The notes: generated by a model from the letters alone, not told the origin. Shown: positions 1-13,179, counted from the stretch's first letter. The stretch: DNA of 64,000 nucleotides from Welwitschia mirabilis (GCA_051453625.1 JBOZIK010000001.1:140177690-140241689); one strand, 5' to 3'. Numbers and translations: made by a program.

Positions 1-840
1 TGTGACCGTGACCATGGCGGAGAAGCCTGCGTGCGGTTCAGTTATCTGTTAAGAAATCAAATGGAAAAGGGCGACAAATTAGTGATGCCGTCGCCATCGA
101 CTTGTTCGGAGGTTACTGCCTTGGATATGCTACTGTTTTGTCACGGACAACAACGACAATTCCTACCGGAATGCAATCTTTTGTTTTCTATTTGTATCTG
201 TTGTCGTTTGGGTCAGCCTGTGAATTTGATGAGTTTTCCAGTGAGTCTTTTGTTTTCTATTTGTATTTGTTGTCGTTCGGGTCAGCCTGTGAATATGATG
301 AGTTTTCCAGTAAATCTTTTGTTCTCTATTTGTACTTCTTGTCGTTTGGGTCAGCCTGTGAATATGATGAGTTTTCCGGTAAACGATAAGCTTCATCCAC
401 GGCATCTCCTGGTCAAAACTGGCCTTTTACTGGACTGGACGGAGATTGAATTCTGCTATACTGCAAACTGAAAGCGTGGATGGTGAGCACGACCTTGGAC
501 CGCAGAAAGAGACCATCTTGTTTTCCACGTGGGAAAGCAAATCACCCAAAATAACAGTTTCTTAAGAAGATCTGCGACGACGTGGAAGTGGATTTTCATT
601 TTGTTAGACCACGAAAGAAAAGAAGGGTTGAACAGATGCAAATGTCCAATGAAATCTTTATTCAACTTTTCTTTTCCTTGAAGAGGATGTGGTGCGCTCA
701 ACGATGGTTCCAGACAAAAAGCTATGCTCAACTCTCATTTTTAAAAGCAATATTACTTCACCAAGAACAGACTGTGTTAGCTGGGGAAGGGCTATTTCTA
801 TTTCCATTTAAGTTTATTTCTTAAATAATATTAGCTTATT
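1..840 (+). other. GC-richer block with open frames, unidentified
   Basis: This block has higher GC than the following 1.6 kb and holds several open frames on the + strand: 31-471 (146 codons with ATG), a frame open without ATG from about 12 to 389, and 582-824 (80 codons with ATG). The first two run through the 69-bp tandem repeat, which keeps all frames open because 69 is a multiple of three. I recognise no domain in any frame. It could be a host gene fragment or a piece of a repeat. Confidence that it encodes a protein is low. Confidence 0.25.
178..384 (+). repeat. 69-bp tandem repeat, three copies
   Basis: Three head-to-tail copies lie at 178-246, 247-315 and 316-384. They differ at only a few positions each, so the array is younger or better kept than the rest of the window. 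The unit is 23 codons long. In the 31-471 frame each copy contains the string FSIC followed later by GQPVN. Confidence 0.85.
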
Positions 841-2520
841 GTTATATCACACACAACTATATGAGAGAACCTTAAAGTGGTCTAAAGGTTTATTTAACCC
901 TTTAAATCAAAGTAAAATATTAGTATATTTTATTTTATTAATTTTGTTTGTATTATCTTATTTATTTAAGGGGTCAATTATAAGAAGAACAAATGCTATG
1001 CTTTATGACAAAATGTTTTTTAAGAAGCTTAGATTCTCTCAAATAATAATTTAAGTCAAAATGTTTATATGTAAATAGAAATAAATTTAAAAAGTCTTAT
1101 AATATTCTATCATGCTTTAGTTAGAGAAAAGCAATAATCAATATAGGAAACAAATTATTCATCAAAATGGCTTAGAATAAAAAATTCCCTTAATCATCTT
1201 TTATGTTTGTATGTGATTCAATAAAGGTTTTTTTTAAGGGGTTAGAAAAACCAAAAGATTGTAAACTAATCAAACAATATTAAAAAAAGGTATAAATTAT
1301 CACAATAATTTCTATTAATTTGTAACTACTAGCTTTTAAAATCTTTTGCTTACTACCTTTTTCTCCATGTATTGAAGTTGTAAGGTGTTTTTAAATGTAA
1401 TAGTATACTATGATTAACAAAGTATCAGTAGTGATTCCTTGATTCTGTTAAAGAATTATGTTACATATATGAAGTCCCACATCATTTCCTCTTAGTTTTC
1501 TTAAAAGATTCTAACTATGATATAAGTTTATTTAAATTGCAACACAATCTAAATATAAAGATTTATATACCTATCTAAAATTTAAATCACATCTATTTGT
1601 TCCCATATCTAGCATCTTAAATTCTAATCTTACATAGTCATTGTATTTTCTATCTCCATTTTCTGTTCATATTTAAAAATCTAATCTAATATAACATGTT
1701 TACAATTAGTAACATTATGAAATTATTTTATTATCTTCTTCAAAACATCCTAATGGTATAGCAATTTTCTAATGACTTTGTGGTTGCGAGTTCAATTCTC
1801 AAAAGACTCTTTCAACTGAAAAAAAAAGAGGTTAATATATCATGTACTAATAACTAGTTTTTAAATAATATAATAAATACAATTAATCTATAAAGTGGAG
1901 CTCGATCAGTCCCTTATCTTGGTTAACGTTATTTTAATCTCTATTTAGAAAACATCAAAATATCTTTTTTTTTAAAATAAAATAGTTACTTTTTCATTTT
2001 ATTTTCTTTGTTTATTTATCATGTTTTATGTTGCTTAATATCTTAACCATCTCTATAACCTTATTTTACTTATGCTAAACTCTCTGAAGTCTTTTACTAG
2101 TGGAGTAAGATCCCAACTAGTGAGGCATTTGTCCATCATTTATGATGTAATTAAATCATTTGGTTGTTATATCATGATGGTCATACTTTGAGGCAAAGGC
2201 CTATTCAGCAAATGCTGCGAGTTTGACTTTCCCTTCTAAAGTCTTCTTGTAGTTTATTATCCTATAATTTCTAATAAATGAATGCAAAATCCTCCAGTAA
2301 ACATTGAGCATCTAATCTAGCTAACATAAGTATGCATCATCTCTAAAACTCTTATAATTAATTATGAAAGAAATATATAAAGAATAAGTTGTATTGTAAC
2401 ATATAGCTTAATTAAATCATATATTTGGGTGATCATGGTTATTATGCTTTTAAGGGAAGGTATAGTCATCAAAAGTTCTAAATTCTTTTTTTTTAAAGAA
2501 ATTTATAACTAATTTCATTT
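841..2520. other. AT-rich intergenic, nothing recognised
   Basis: No coding remnant of a known family was seen on either strand. There is one short pol III-like stretch near 1750-1800 that I did not accept as a tRNA. The segment ends in a T-run at about 2485-2494, beside the GC-richer block that follows. Confidence 0.5.
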
Positions 2521-2524
2521 GCTA

Positions 2525-3715
2525 GAGTGTTAAAAATTACAAACCCAGCCGAAAATATGAAAAAACCAGAAAAAAATACATAGGGCAGAGAGACAGACCC
2601 TCTTACAAGGAGGGGGTTGATTGTACCAGCCTAAGAAGAAACTTGAAACCTAAGAGTGTCTCAACAGACACAGAAACAAAGAAAACAGAGTTTGCCCCCA
2701 AAGGCTAGATGAGCAAATCCAGCAGCAAAATAAAAGACAGCCTCATACCTTCTACGTTGAAAAAAATAATTATAGCAAACCAGAAAGCCTTAGTTCCCTC
2801 TCCGCTGAATCTCTCAAGGGAAGAAAATAAGAAGGACCATAAGCTCATAACAGCTATTAAAAGCAAGAGATAGAGATGGGACTCTAGGAGACCCTGCCTT
2901 TGAATCACATATTTGAAAGCTGCAACACACTCTGGCGGCCCATTAGGAAAAATATTGAAAAGGCCTTCTGATCTTTAAATCTTCTATAGACCATCGAGTC
3001 CACTGCTAGGCCGGTTGCTGCTGGAGACGTACTTCTGGAGGAGAGCCTGTCCCCTGTTCCCCAGAAACTTTCCAAATGCATCTTCTTAAACAATAAAATC
3101 CTAATATCTCTAGCACCAACACAACGCCGAGTTTGGCACCCAGATTAATTTCTGGGTTACCTTGAAAGCGTCAATCACAATACCAATGAGCTTCATTGTT
3201 ACTGATAATCCTTAAGAAATTTCAGTTGTTCAGTTTGATAAACCGATTGACAGGCCCCCATACAGAAAACCAGGATTAAGACACCAGCAATCAGAAGAAA
3301 GCTAGATGGACAGCAAAAACAATCCAGGCCTATGAAAAACTTGGCACCTCTTCCCAACCTCCTTTCTCACTGGTAAGGAATGATCTTGGAGGTACAAATG
3401 AAAAAGAAACCATAGGAAAAAGCCTTCCAAACTACTGAAATCCAACTTTAGAGCCTTTTGTAGGCCACTTGCAGACACAGAAGAAATCTGCTAGAAGCCT
3501 GGGGAGAGTTGCATGGTCCATGGATCATAGTGAATATGATCACTCACACTAGAGGACCTACAAAACTGGCGCTAATGCCCTCTGGCTGAGGCCTACTGGG
3601 AGTTTTTACCAGTCCTTAAAATTAAACCTGTCTAAAGCCCGGCTGAGGCTTCAAATCTTCAAAGCTCTTCTACATCTCCAGTTCTAAATTCAACATCCCT
3701 CCATATAGGACTTGC
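2525..3715 (-). other. GC-richer block, possibly a LINE 3' region on the minus strand
   Basis: Composition rises sharply compared with both flanks. Read on the - strand, the block ends near a short A-run (the T-run at 2485-2494), which suggests the 3' end of a retroposed sequence. Two short - strand frames (3093-2905 and 2908-2705) follow each other but match no domain that I recognise. A LINE 3' part, a non-autonomous retroposon and a degraded host gene all remain possible. Confidence 0.3.
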
Positions 3716-3719
3716 ATAA

Positions 3720-5830
3720 TTATAGAATGTTTTATATTTGAACCTTAATTAACAACTCATATCAATATCAATTTTTTTTTAATTCCTCTTAACAACATTG
3801 TTACATTCATTTTAGGTATGTATAAAGGGATGTTGAATTCAAAAGATTTTAATGATCATACCTTCCTCTTAATGCATAGCCACTATAATTGCTCAAATAA
3901 GTTATTAATTATGGTCATAACCTCATAGTGTGCTAAGGACATATAAAGATTTAAATCCTCGATCTCTTAAATGGAAGAAAAATGTCCTACTAGTTGAACA
4001 AACATCCCATTGGCACTTGAAATATGTATGTTAGGAAGAGGAGGGCATAGGACTTCAAAAGGAATGTATTATTTTATCAAATCTAAGGTACAAGCAATTA
4101 TAAATATAGTGAAGGAAAGGAAGAACCTCAACTCCACAATTATAGCAAATTAATATTGTAAAAGACAAATTAAGTGATAAACATTTATTGAACTTTTCTA
4201 TGCTTGGATCTATAACTAAAAGGTAGCATCTTTAAAAATTTAATGCTTAACTCTTGATGAAAGATCATAGCCATATTACTTTTTACTTAAAAATTATCTT
4301 AAAATGAAGCTTTCAGATGGAATAAAAAATAATCGAGTGAAGACACCTCCAAACGCACACTAAGGAAATAGATAAATTAGGTAAAATGTGAAGAATGTTA
4401 TTATTGATTCTTGATTGAAAGTTCTTGTAAATTTTAGAAATCCATTTCCAACAACTTTAAGGAACCACACACTAATAAAAGATTAGGAAAAGGAATTTTC
4501 TACACTAGAAAGACAACACTATAGGGAAAGAAATTTCATATGCTAGAAATGTATTTTAATGTTGAGACGTTGATCGATTAGACATCATAAAAAGACTTAA
4601 AGTTTTGGAAAAGTTAGATATTTTTAGATGTCTTTTAATGTTTGATTTCAACATTATGATAACAACAAGATCTTCTAAGACTTATTGAATTTATGATGAA
4701 TAGCATCATTTTTGTTAATGATGTTATAAGCACTTATAAAAGGAAAAATAAATCTACCATCCTTCCAAAGAATATTTGGAAAGATTTAATGACATTGTAC
4801 AAATTGAAATAAATAATTATACTTTTTAGGACATTTCTCTTCCATTAAGAAGGCTATGGGTTTGAATCTTTGGATGCCTTACGTGGCCATGGTGAGGCAC
4901 TAGGCATAATGAAACCATTCATTCCTTGTGGTTGTATTTCTAAGGGGAGTTATGGCTATTAAATGTTTTGAATTTGACATATCTATTTGATAAAATTTAT
5001 GTTATATTTTTAATCTGCTAACAATTATTAAATGTTTAATTTTAAAATATTACTATTTCATTTATAAATATAACATATAAATACAATTTCACTAAGAAAA
5101 TATTAATATATAACCTAGACTAAAGAATCCTATTAGAAGAGATATATTATTATTATGATTATTACTACTTCTTAAAGAGTATGATAACTTTTGTTTTTTT
5201 AAAGAGTATGATAACCTAGACTAAAGAATCCTATTAATTATTTTATTTTAAATTTTTGTTTTTTTAATTTTTCAAAGAGCATGATAACTTTTATGACTAG
5301 ATGATATGTACTAGTATTTAAGGTTTAAGAATAGGACCATTAAGTCCATTAAGGATCCATAGGCTTAAAGATGTTCCAATCACCACTTAAGCTTGTAGGG
5401 AAAAAAAATTATTTTTATTTTAAAAAAAGTAAGTATTATAGTAGAGGGTGTTTGAAATTTTAAGTTTTATTTTATTTCTATTAATATAAATTTTTATTTA
5501 CATTTCTAATTAAAATGATTGAGGCAATTATTTTTCATACAATGTAACATCATTTCTTATACATGGTCTTACTAAAAATTTCATATAAGATAAATAGACT
5601 GGATGAAATAATTTCATTCTTATATTTTGTTTTTATTTTAAACTTTCTTGGGACCTATATTAAGATTCTTTTAAGACCATACTTTGGTATTTCATTTGAA
5701 AAAATAAATTCTTCTTCTTCTTTTCTCTTTTATAAGTAAGAAATCCCAACACTGAATGAAAGCATTAGTTATATCCAAAAGGGCTATGTCCATGCCTACA
5801 ACCACAAGGATTATGTAGGGATATGCCTAT
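3720..5830. other. AT-rich intergenic with small local duplications
   Basis: No gene remnant was recognised. At 5112-5135 and 5212-5235 the same 24 bases occur 100 bp apart, interleaved with a second repeated word (AAAGAGTATGATAAC near 5173 and 5201, and a variant at 5274). This is probably replication slippage in AT-rich DNA. Confidence 0.5.
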
Positions 5831-6107
5831 NNNNNNNNNNNNNNNNNNNNNNNNNNNNNNNNNNNNNNNNNNNNNNNNNNNNNNNNNNNNNNNNNNNNNN
5901 NNNNNNNNNNNNNNNNNNNNNNNNNNNNNNNNNNNNNNNNNNNNNNNNNNNNNNNNNNNNNNNNNNNNNNNNNNNNNNNNNNNNNNNNNNNNNNNNNNNN
6001 NNNNNNNNNNNNNNNNNNNNNNNNNNNNNNNNNNNNNNNNNNNNNNNNNNNNNNNNNNNNNNNNNNNNNNNNNNNNNNNNNNNNNNNNNNNNNNNNNNNN
6101 NNNNNNN
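5831..6107. other. Assembly gap (277 N)
   Basis: A run of N. The flanks do not repeat each other, so this may be real missing sequence. Confidence 0.99.
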
Positions 6108-6840
6108 TAAAAGTGGATTTGTCACATAATACATGAAAAAAATATTTAAAAATCCTCAACATATTTGTAGGTAGAGAGTTTCTATCATAATAAAAACAAT
6201 GTATTTTATTAGTCAAAACTTATTTCTTTAATGTAAATTTTAAAAATTTCATTTAAGATTTTGCTTGAGCTTAACAGTGTGTGGTGATTTCCTTGTACTT
6301 GGAAGTTTAACTCCTCACTAAAAATAAACTGCGATGGGAAATCCTAGTAATAAAAAAAAACCTCACACAAAATTACCATCTCTTAAAACAAACTATTTCT
6401 CAAAAATAAACGTCCTAAAAACACAATATGCTTAATAAATCCGGATAATGCTTACATCCTCTGTATTATTGTAGCTGCTTATACAGAATTACTGATGCTT
6501 ATTCCTTAGATACTGTCATTGTTTTCATCATTTTCTTTTTATTTTGCTTAAAACCAAAATCTTGTCAAATATAGTAAAACTATTGGAACCTAACTACATC
6601 AAATTTACCTTATTTTTGTAAATTTTAAATTTATCCACAAATTCAACTATCTTTTATTGTGTCTCATTGTTCTTTATACATGTCATTTGATTGCTTAAGT
6701 TTCTAGTGGATATAGTTAAATATACCCATAGTTAAATATACTCATAGACAACTTCATCATACACTACTACATCACACACAAACACATCCAACACAAATAC
6801 AAAAAAGAAAAACAAAATAAAAAAAAGTTTTCTTCCCATG
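6108..6840. other. AT-rich intergenic, nothing recognised
   Basis: No open frame, retroelement domain or RNA gene is visible on either strand. Confidence 0.5.
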
Positions 6841-6853
6841 TCGTTGGTGGCTT

Positions 6854-7135
6854 TCATTGTCTTCCCTTTAGCACTATAGAAGAAAATGCAAAGCCTTTGA
6901 CATTTTTCACCATCTTTACCGACAGAAAGGTGACAGACACAGAGCTCGCGGGTGCTTTGCGTTTCTCTTCAGCTTTGACTTGCTGAACAGTGGTCATTGT
7001 AAATTCCTTCTGCAAGGATATCATAGAAATGTAAGAAGCGAGGAAGAGCGAAGTAGCGCTTGTTACAGTCGGAGAAGCAGCTGAGATATGAGTCATGAGA
7101 TGAGCAACTGCGGAGGCTCTGAAGGCGTGTGACAA
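6854..7135 (-). CDS. Possible hypothetical protein or exon, 93 codons
   Basis: This open frame on the - strand starts with ATG at 7135 and lies in an island (about 6850-7170) with clearly more G and C than its surroundings. The predicted product is Ser/Ala-rich at the N-terminus and Lys-rich in the middle (VKAEEKRKAP). An overlapping frame in another phase (7157-6969, 62 codons) is equally open, so neither can be preferred. No domain is recognised. It could be a remnant of a host exon or chance. Confidence 0.2.
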   Translation of the reverse strand: MSHAFRASAVAHLMTHISAASPTVTSATSLFLASYISMISLQKEFTMTTVQQVKAEEKRKAPASSVSVTFLSVKMVKNVKGFAFSSIVLKGRQ

Positions 7136-7293
7136 ATTGAGGTTTGGTGCAATTCAAGATCTGTCATGGGAGAGGGAGTATTATAACCCACATTTTGTAA
7201 GCTTTAATTAATAGGATTTCTAAACTATGTAAAATATTTTGATATCAATTTTAATGAAAATCCCTTTTTATTCTTAGTGAAGATTTATGCGTA

Positions 7294-7393
7294 NNNNNNN
7301 NNNNNNNNNNNNNNNNNNNNNNNNNNNNNNNNNNNNNNNNNNNNNNNNNNNNNNNNNNNNNNNNNNNNNNNNNNNNNNNNNNNNNNNNNNNNN
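7294..7393. other. Assembly gap (100 N)
   Basis: Exactly 100 N, the usual placeholder for a gap of unknown size. The flanks show no shared sequence. Confidence 0.99.
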
Positions 7394-10100
7394 AATGTGT
7401 TAATAGAGTCTAAATAGGATTTGATCCTAGGTTCTGTTGTGCATGATAGTTAATAACTATACAAAAAAAATATTATGGTTAATTAGGGTACTTTCCGTCT
7501 CCTAGATTAGCAAATTGAGTGGCACTGTAACTGAAGATCTGAGGTGGTAGAGGAACAGAAATACAGGGCCAGAGTAAGCGGAAGTGGGGCAGACTTGCCA
7601 GGTTGATACTGAGCCCCACCAATTTCAAGGTATTCCCTGAATGGTCGGCGGAACTTCGGAGCTGAGATTTGACATTAGAGAGATATTAATAATGTAAATA
7701 GATAAAACTATCCTATATAATATACTGTTGTACCTTGGAGCCTTGCCGTCACCGAAGGATTATACGATATTTACAAACAAAGGAACACCGTCTTAGGAAA
7801 AGCATCAAACAATTCATGGAGAGGAACATTGTCTCTAAAATGATCCCCTATCTCTTCTCTTGCACTTGTAATTCTCATCTACTATCATATTTTCTATTTT
7901 CTGGTCCCTTTCTAATACCGAATACTTTGATGTCAGATTCATTCAATCTAATATCTAGTACTTTCATGTCAGATTCATTCATTAACAAAATCCATTATGA
8001 AATCCTTCTATTAGTCTAGGTCTTGTTCATGAACTATCACATAACTAAATGTTAAATACAATAATCTCTTAATTAACAAATGTGTTTGATGGGCAAGGAT
8101 TTCTACCATTTAGTAGAGGATTTGCCTTAAGACAAGGAGTCAACAAGAGATGACTTGAGAGGAATTGCATCTTCAAATTTTGGTGTTTTCTACAAAATCA
8201 CTTTGCAAGATGAATACTTTGTAGATGTTTCGTGCTTATTCTCTATCTTGAATTTTCATTTATAGAGGGTTCTTGTAATGAAAACGAAGGCATTTCTTCT
8301 TGCAAATAAGAAAAGAAAAATTGCTTTGTGAATATACTGTTAGTAATACAAATCTTTCTTTAAAAAAATTACAATATTAGGCTGAACAAGTATTCAAGTT
8401 GCAGAAAACTCAAGAACAAAGCATAATTTTTGAAATTGTGAAAATAAAGCATGAGTTTAAAAATATGGATTTTGTAGATTTAAATTTTACAAATAGAGAA
8501 ATATCTTATCCCCAAAGTTGGATACTACTCTTACAAAGTAGGTCCTCCAAAAGGAGCACTTAGGGATATGGATATGATTAACATGAGACATGATAACACT
8601 AAAGGCTAAAACATTTGCTATACTATTAAATATTCAAGTTGACCAACAAAAAAAGAAAAAGAAAACAAACTTTTTTATCTAATGAATGACTCAATGCATT
8701 TTAATCTAGGCACAGTTTCAATGAGATTAAAACATATTGGGAAATAAGCTCTATAGATGCTCCATTCCACGGTTGTAAGAGGCTTCAAGTGAGCATGCTA
8801 TGTAGGATGTTTTTAACACGCACGAAAGTGGATTATTTTATAGTCTATGAGGTGGATGCATGCTTACAAATAAACCCCCCTTCCTTGAAGCATCTCTAGA
8901 TGGTGCAACATGATATCTCAGTTTCAAGAGGTTGAGATATTAAGTCAGAGTAAGTTCATAAATGGGTAGAAAAGGAGAGTGATGATCAAATCCACTTCTA
9001 GAAGGGTATTATAAAAAAAAAAAAATAAAGAAAGCAATGCAACTACCTTGATGATGAAATCCAAGTATGGGCATGATCATTATTAGAATTATCGTGATTT
9101 AGTCCTGTTCAATGAATACACCACATAAATGCATGCATATAATTCTAACTAATATGGATATTTAGTTAATTATTTATATAGTTATAATAATTTTAATCAT
9201 TAGGTTCATTTTATAGAAATAATCATACAAAAGAAAACAAACATATCAGAACATCTCCATATTCAAGATTATGATAATGAAAATCTAAATAAAGGAAATA
9301 TTCATTTCTTTTCTATTTGAATAAAGAAAATATTATTTTCTTTTCTTTTAATAATAATAAAAATATTTTAAATGAATTAAATCACATCTTAATAATATAT
9401 TTAAAGAAAGTAAACCATACTTAAAGCTATGCCAATCCTAGAAACATTGTTCCATGCTCATTGACAGTCTGTATGGATTGGTGCAGTGAAGGTGAATAAA
9501 CAAAAGTACAGCTCAAGAATAATTGTTAAGATATAACTCTTTATATCAGATTCATATGGATTTATTATAAGTCAATAAAATAAGTGATAAGTGAAAAACT
9601 ATTTATGTTACTTAAACTACTATGGTGAAAAGCTTTAGGAGCATACATATTCAAAGCGAGATAAAGGAAAAAAAAGGTAAAAGAGGTATTTCTACAAATA
9701 AAATATTATTTCTAGGTAATTTAACTTAATTTTATTGATAGAAACTTTAAATTTCCTATAAAATGTATGTAATAATTTTTCTATAATTTTAATCATTAAC
9801 TATAACATTTTTTAGCTCTAACAACACTTTATAGTAAAAAATTAAGAATTAATTAATTATAAAGTAAAAATAGTAGTTTTTTATAAACTACATAGAATTT
9901 TCAAAATCTAATTTAAACTATCTTGGAATTATATAAATATTATTTTTAAGGTTATGTTTGAAGGTTAAAAACTCTCAAATTTTCTAAAATTATAGTCCTA
10001 TCATACTACACTAAAATGGCCATAACTTTCAAACTACTTTGAATTTTTAAATGATTCAAGATGTTTTGAAAAGCTTATTAATGCCATATAACTTAGGATT
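7394..10100. other. Anonymous AT-rich DNA with a small GC-richer island
   Basis: A GC-richer patch lies at about 7540-7680 without a convincing frame. A 36-bp spaced duplication (about 23 bp matching, one mismatch) lies at 7923-7945 and 7959-7981. Homopolymer and AT-microsatellite stretches are common. No retroelement coding domain was recognised. Confidence 0.4.
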
Positions 10101-11184
10101 CTCAAGTTTGTAGAAATTATTTATAGATTTTAAGACAATGAAATGCTTTGAAATTTTAATAGATAATTTGTTATGTAGATAACTTTATAAAAGGGCAACC
10201 GATTTAGTTCCTGAGGGTGACTGGACTGTCTTAGAAAAACTATAGTAGAATTGGATGATTGAATATTTTATTAGAGTGACTAGATTTAAAATAAAAAACT
10301 TAGTTGAGTAAATATTAGGTGATCACATTTGATTATAAGAGTGACCGAATTCAAAGAAAAGAAAAAAGTTGAGTTTAGAACAAGTGACTAAATTGTATTA
10401 TGAGGGTGACCCAATTAAAACTAGTTTCTGCACTTGATGAGGATGATCACAGATTGCCATGTGGGTGACCTAGCTAGAATCAATATTTGTACTAGTTAAT
10501 GGTGACTAAGAATTTTCAGGAGAACGACCAATATTAAATCTAAAGAAATAGTTTCTGTGACTTATGAGGGTGACCAAGAAAATGTTAAGGTCGAATGAAC
10601 CTATATCTTTATTATCCATTAGGGCACATCATGCTTTTCAAAGTAGATACAAAAAATAAAGATTCACACTAAATCTTTTACATAGTCATTTTTTATTCTG
10701 TCCTACTTAAAAGAAATTTTCAATAAGATTTGGTTACTTATCTTATTCTTAAAAACATTTATTGTGAGTGAAAGTAATAACTTTTGAAAAGATTGAACTA
10801 TTTCTGTTACACTATTATACGCAGTGATCATTTTTGAGCATCTTATTCCATCTAGCTATAGGTAGTTGACTTTTGTACTTCACTCTTAGATCACATCTGT
10901 GCACTTGTGCACATTCCAAAATCTCTTCTTTCTTATGGTTATGGATGAATCCTAAAATTTAGTATTTATTGTAAAAGGTTACTAGTAAGTCTAAAATCCA
11001 TTAGCTATGATTAATATATTCCAACATGAGACATAATATCTAAAAGCTAAAGGGTGATGAATCTCCACCATTATAAACCTGGCTTTTTTTGATTTTATCA
11101 AGTTTCAAAAGATTAAGTTATTTTGACTTATTTAAGGTTTAAAGTTACTTTATTCACCCACTTCTATGGTTGATCCTACTATTA
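10100..11184 (+). repeat. 5' LTR of copia A
   Basis: The right end is fixed by the PBS. The left end is approximate, judged from partial alignment with the copia C LTR (shared word GCAACCGATTTA near 10197). The LTR holds about ten scattered copies of a GGGTGACC-like word between 10210 and 10580, the same motif class seen as GGTCGCCC/GGTCGACC in the LTRs of C. No clear target-site duplication can be tested because the 3' LTR is missing. Confidence 0.55.
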
Positions 11185-11186
11185 GT

Positions 11187-11198
11187 CGATATTAGAGC
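11187..11198 (+). other. Primer binding site, tRNA-iMet type, copia A
   Basis: Nine of twelve bases agree with TGGTATCAGAGC, the plant copia PBS complementary to the 3' end of initiator tRNA-Met. The three differences include C-to-T and G-to-A changes. The sequence after it continues in close parallel with the matching region of copia C. Confidence 0.6.
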
Positions 11199-11254
11199 TC
11201 TGGTTAAGCAATAGATCCTAATAAGTCTTTGCTTTAATACCCTAGAAAATGAGT

Positions 11255-12760
11255 TAACCTATTGAAGGCAACTCCATTACCAGGCCACCATTTTCTGATG
11301 GAATCAACTATGGCTACTCGAAAGCCAAAATGAGAGTCTTTATTCAATCTATTAATCTAGATATATGGGAATCAATCACTAATGAATATTCTCTTCCAAC
11401 TATGAAGGACCCTGTAACCAAAACCTTATCTTTGAAGAGTAAGAACAAATAAACTTATAAAGAGAAAAATATGGCTTTACACAACTTTAAGGGTTTAATG
11501 CACTCTTCTATGCCACAAGTATACAAGATTTAAAGAGGATAGTAAATTGCACAATATCAAAGAAAGCATGAACATACTATAGACCACTCATAAAGGAACA
11601 AGGCTGATAAAACAATGGAAACTACAAATCTCATCACCCAGTTTTAAGATCTTCAAATGGAGGAAGATGAAAGTATTAATGATTTCTTTGCAAAAATAAC
11701 TAATACTGTAAATTTAATATATGCCTTAGGTGAATAGGTTGAATAATTAAGAGTATCTCATAAAGCCTTAAGATCTATACCAAAGAGATTTAAATCTAAG
11801 GTCACTACTATTAAAGAAAGGAAGGACCTGAACAACATGAAGATGGATGAACTTCAATGAAATTTGCATACCTTTGAACTAAAGTTTTCAAAACTGAAGA
11901 ATAAAGGTATATCACTATTTATCAGTCATGAAAATGTTAATGATAAAGAAGGATCTCATTAAGAAGTAAATAGTGATGATGAAGTATCTCTTGTAGTCAA
12001 GAAGTTCAAAAGGTTTTTCAAATGCAAACACAATGGAATTTAATCTAGAAGACCTCCAAAAAGGAGGGATGGAGAAAAATGAGATAATTAGTTATATCTG
12101 TGCAAAGGTTCTAGTCATACATCAAATGTTTATTTGACTAATAGAAAAGAAAATAAGAAGAAAGATAAGAAATAATTATCAGTAACTTGAAATAATGATG
12201 AAAGTGAAAGTGATCTCAACTTAGAATCTAAAAAAGGCAAAATCTCTCTCATGGATTTTATTGATGAAAAGGCATGTGATACATCCCCTCATGATTCTTT
12301 AATTATGAAGAATCTATTAATGAAATAGAACTATAACTTTATATGGAATGTTAAACTTTATCTGTCTAAATAAATAATATGAGAAAAGATAATAAAAACT
12401 TAACTGAGAAGCTAAAAGCCAAAGAAAATGAAATTAAGGATTTAAAACATAAAGTTGAGTAGAACCCTAAAACTTCTTGGAAGTTATGTGACTATAAAGA
12501 AGAGAGTAAATGAACTAAAAGAATCACAAATTAGATTAATACCTGATTCAATCAGGTCATAGGCCATAGATCTATAAACAAATTTGCTTCAAAGGTCTCT
12601 TTGATTAACATCACTTGTCATTATTACAATAAAAGAGGTTAGTCGAAGAGAGATTTTGTTTTCTACAAAAATTATTTTCATTATCCTATGCTAGGAACTA
12701 AATATAAATTACCTCCAAAATGTGTAAAAATTTCAAAAACAACAAACGTATGAATGGATT
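11255..12760 (+). pseudogene. Copia A gag remnant
   Basis: The capsid-precursor region starts with a DUF4219-like block (RPPFSDGINYGYSKAKMR at about 11282), then a UBN2-type gag region with ESINDFFAKI and ALRSIPKRFKSKVT, then a lysine-rich segment (VVKKFKRFFK). A worn CCHC knuckle follows at about 12090-12130, in which only one Cys and the His remain. A Lys/Glu-rich stretch at 12375-12460 looks like a coiled coil. Many TAA/TAG stops interrupt the frame. Confidence 0.75.
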
Positions 12761-12789
12761 CTAAAATCCTCCATAAGAAGTCTTCTTAT

Positions 12790-13090
12790 TCAAACTACCC
12801 TAAAGGTTGCTAATCATACTTATTGATATATTGAAAGTGGTTTCTCAAGATATATAATAGGTGATAGATCAAATTTCATCAAGCTCAATGAATATGATGA
12901 AGAAGAAGTGCTATTTAAAGATGATGGGAGAGCTCAAACTAAAGGCATAGAAATTATCAATGGAGGTAATTTATCTAATATAAATGATGTTTTATTTCTA
13001 AATGTTCTCAAGAATAATTTCTTGATTATCAATTAAATTTATCATAAAGGTCATAAAGTTCTATTTGATACACAAAAATGTATGGTTAAG
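12790..13090 (+). pseudogene. Copia A protease remnant
   Basis: The retropepsin region is recognised from SGFSRYIIGDRSNF (about 12830-12875), which corresponds to the DSGCSRH(M/I)xGD signature of plant copia proteases. The catalytic Asp codon is changed (ESG instead of DSG) and the following Cys is Phe. It is certainly inactive. Confidence 0.75.
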
Positions 13091-13179
13091 GATGGTGAAA
13101 CTGATCAAATTTTGTTAGAAGCACAAAAAAAAAGGAAAAATAAAAAAAGAAACATGTACGATGTCAATTAATCAAATAA

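Noticed and set aside
570-660. Frame with VEVDFHFVR, like the RNase H tail of copia elements
   Set aside because: Only about nine residues agree, and the sequence before and after does not continue the RNase H pattern in any frame.
1746-1812. tRNA-like stretch with A-box and B-box-like words (TAATGGTATAGCA and GCGAGTTCAATTC)
   Set aside because: I could not form an acceptor stem or a convincing anticodon arm. At most it is a worn SINE head, and the evidence is too thin.
2705-3093. Two adjacent short - strand frames that might form one protein
   Set aside because: No domain is recognised and the hydrophobic stretches follow from local composition.
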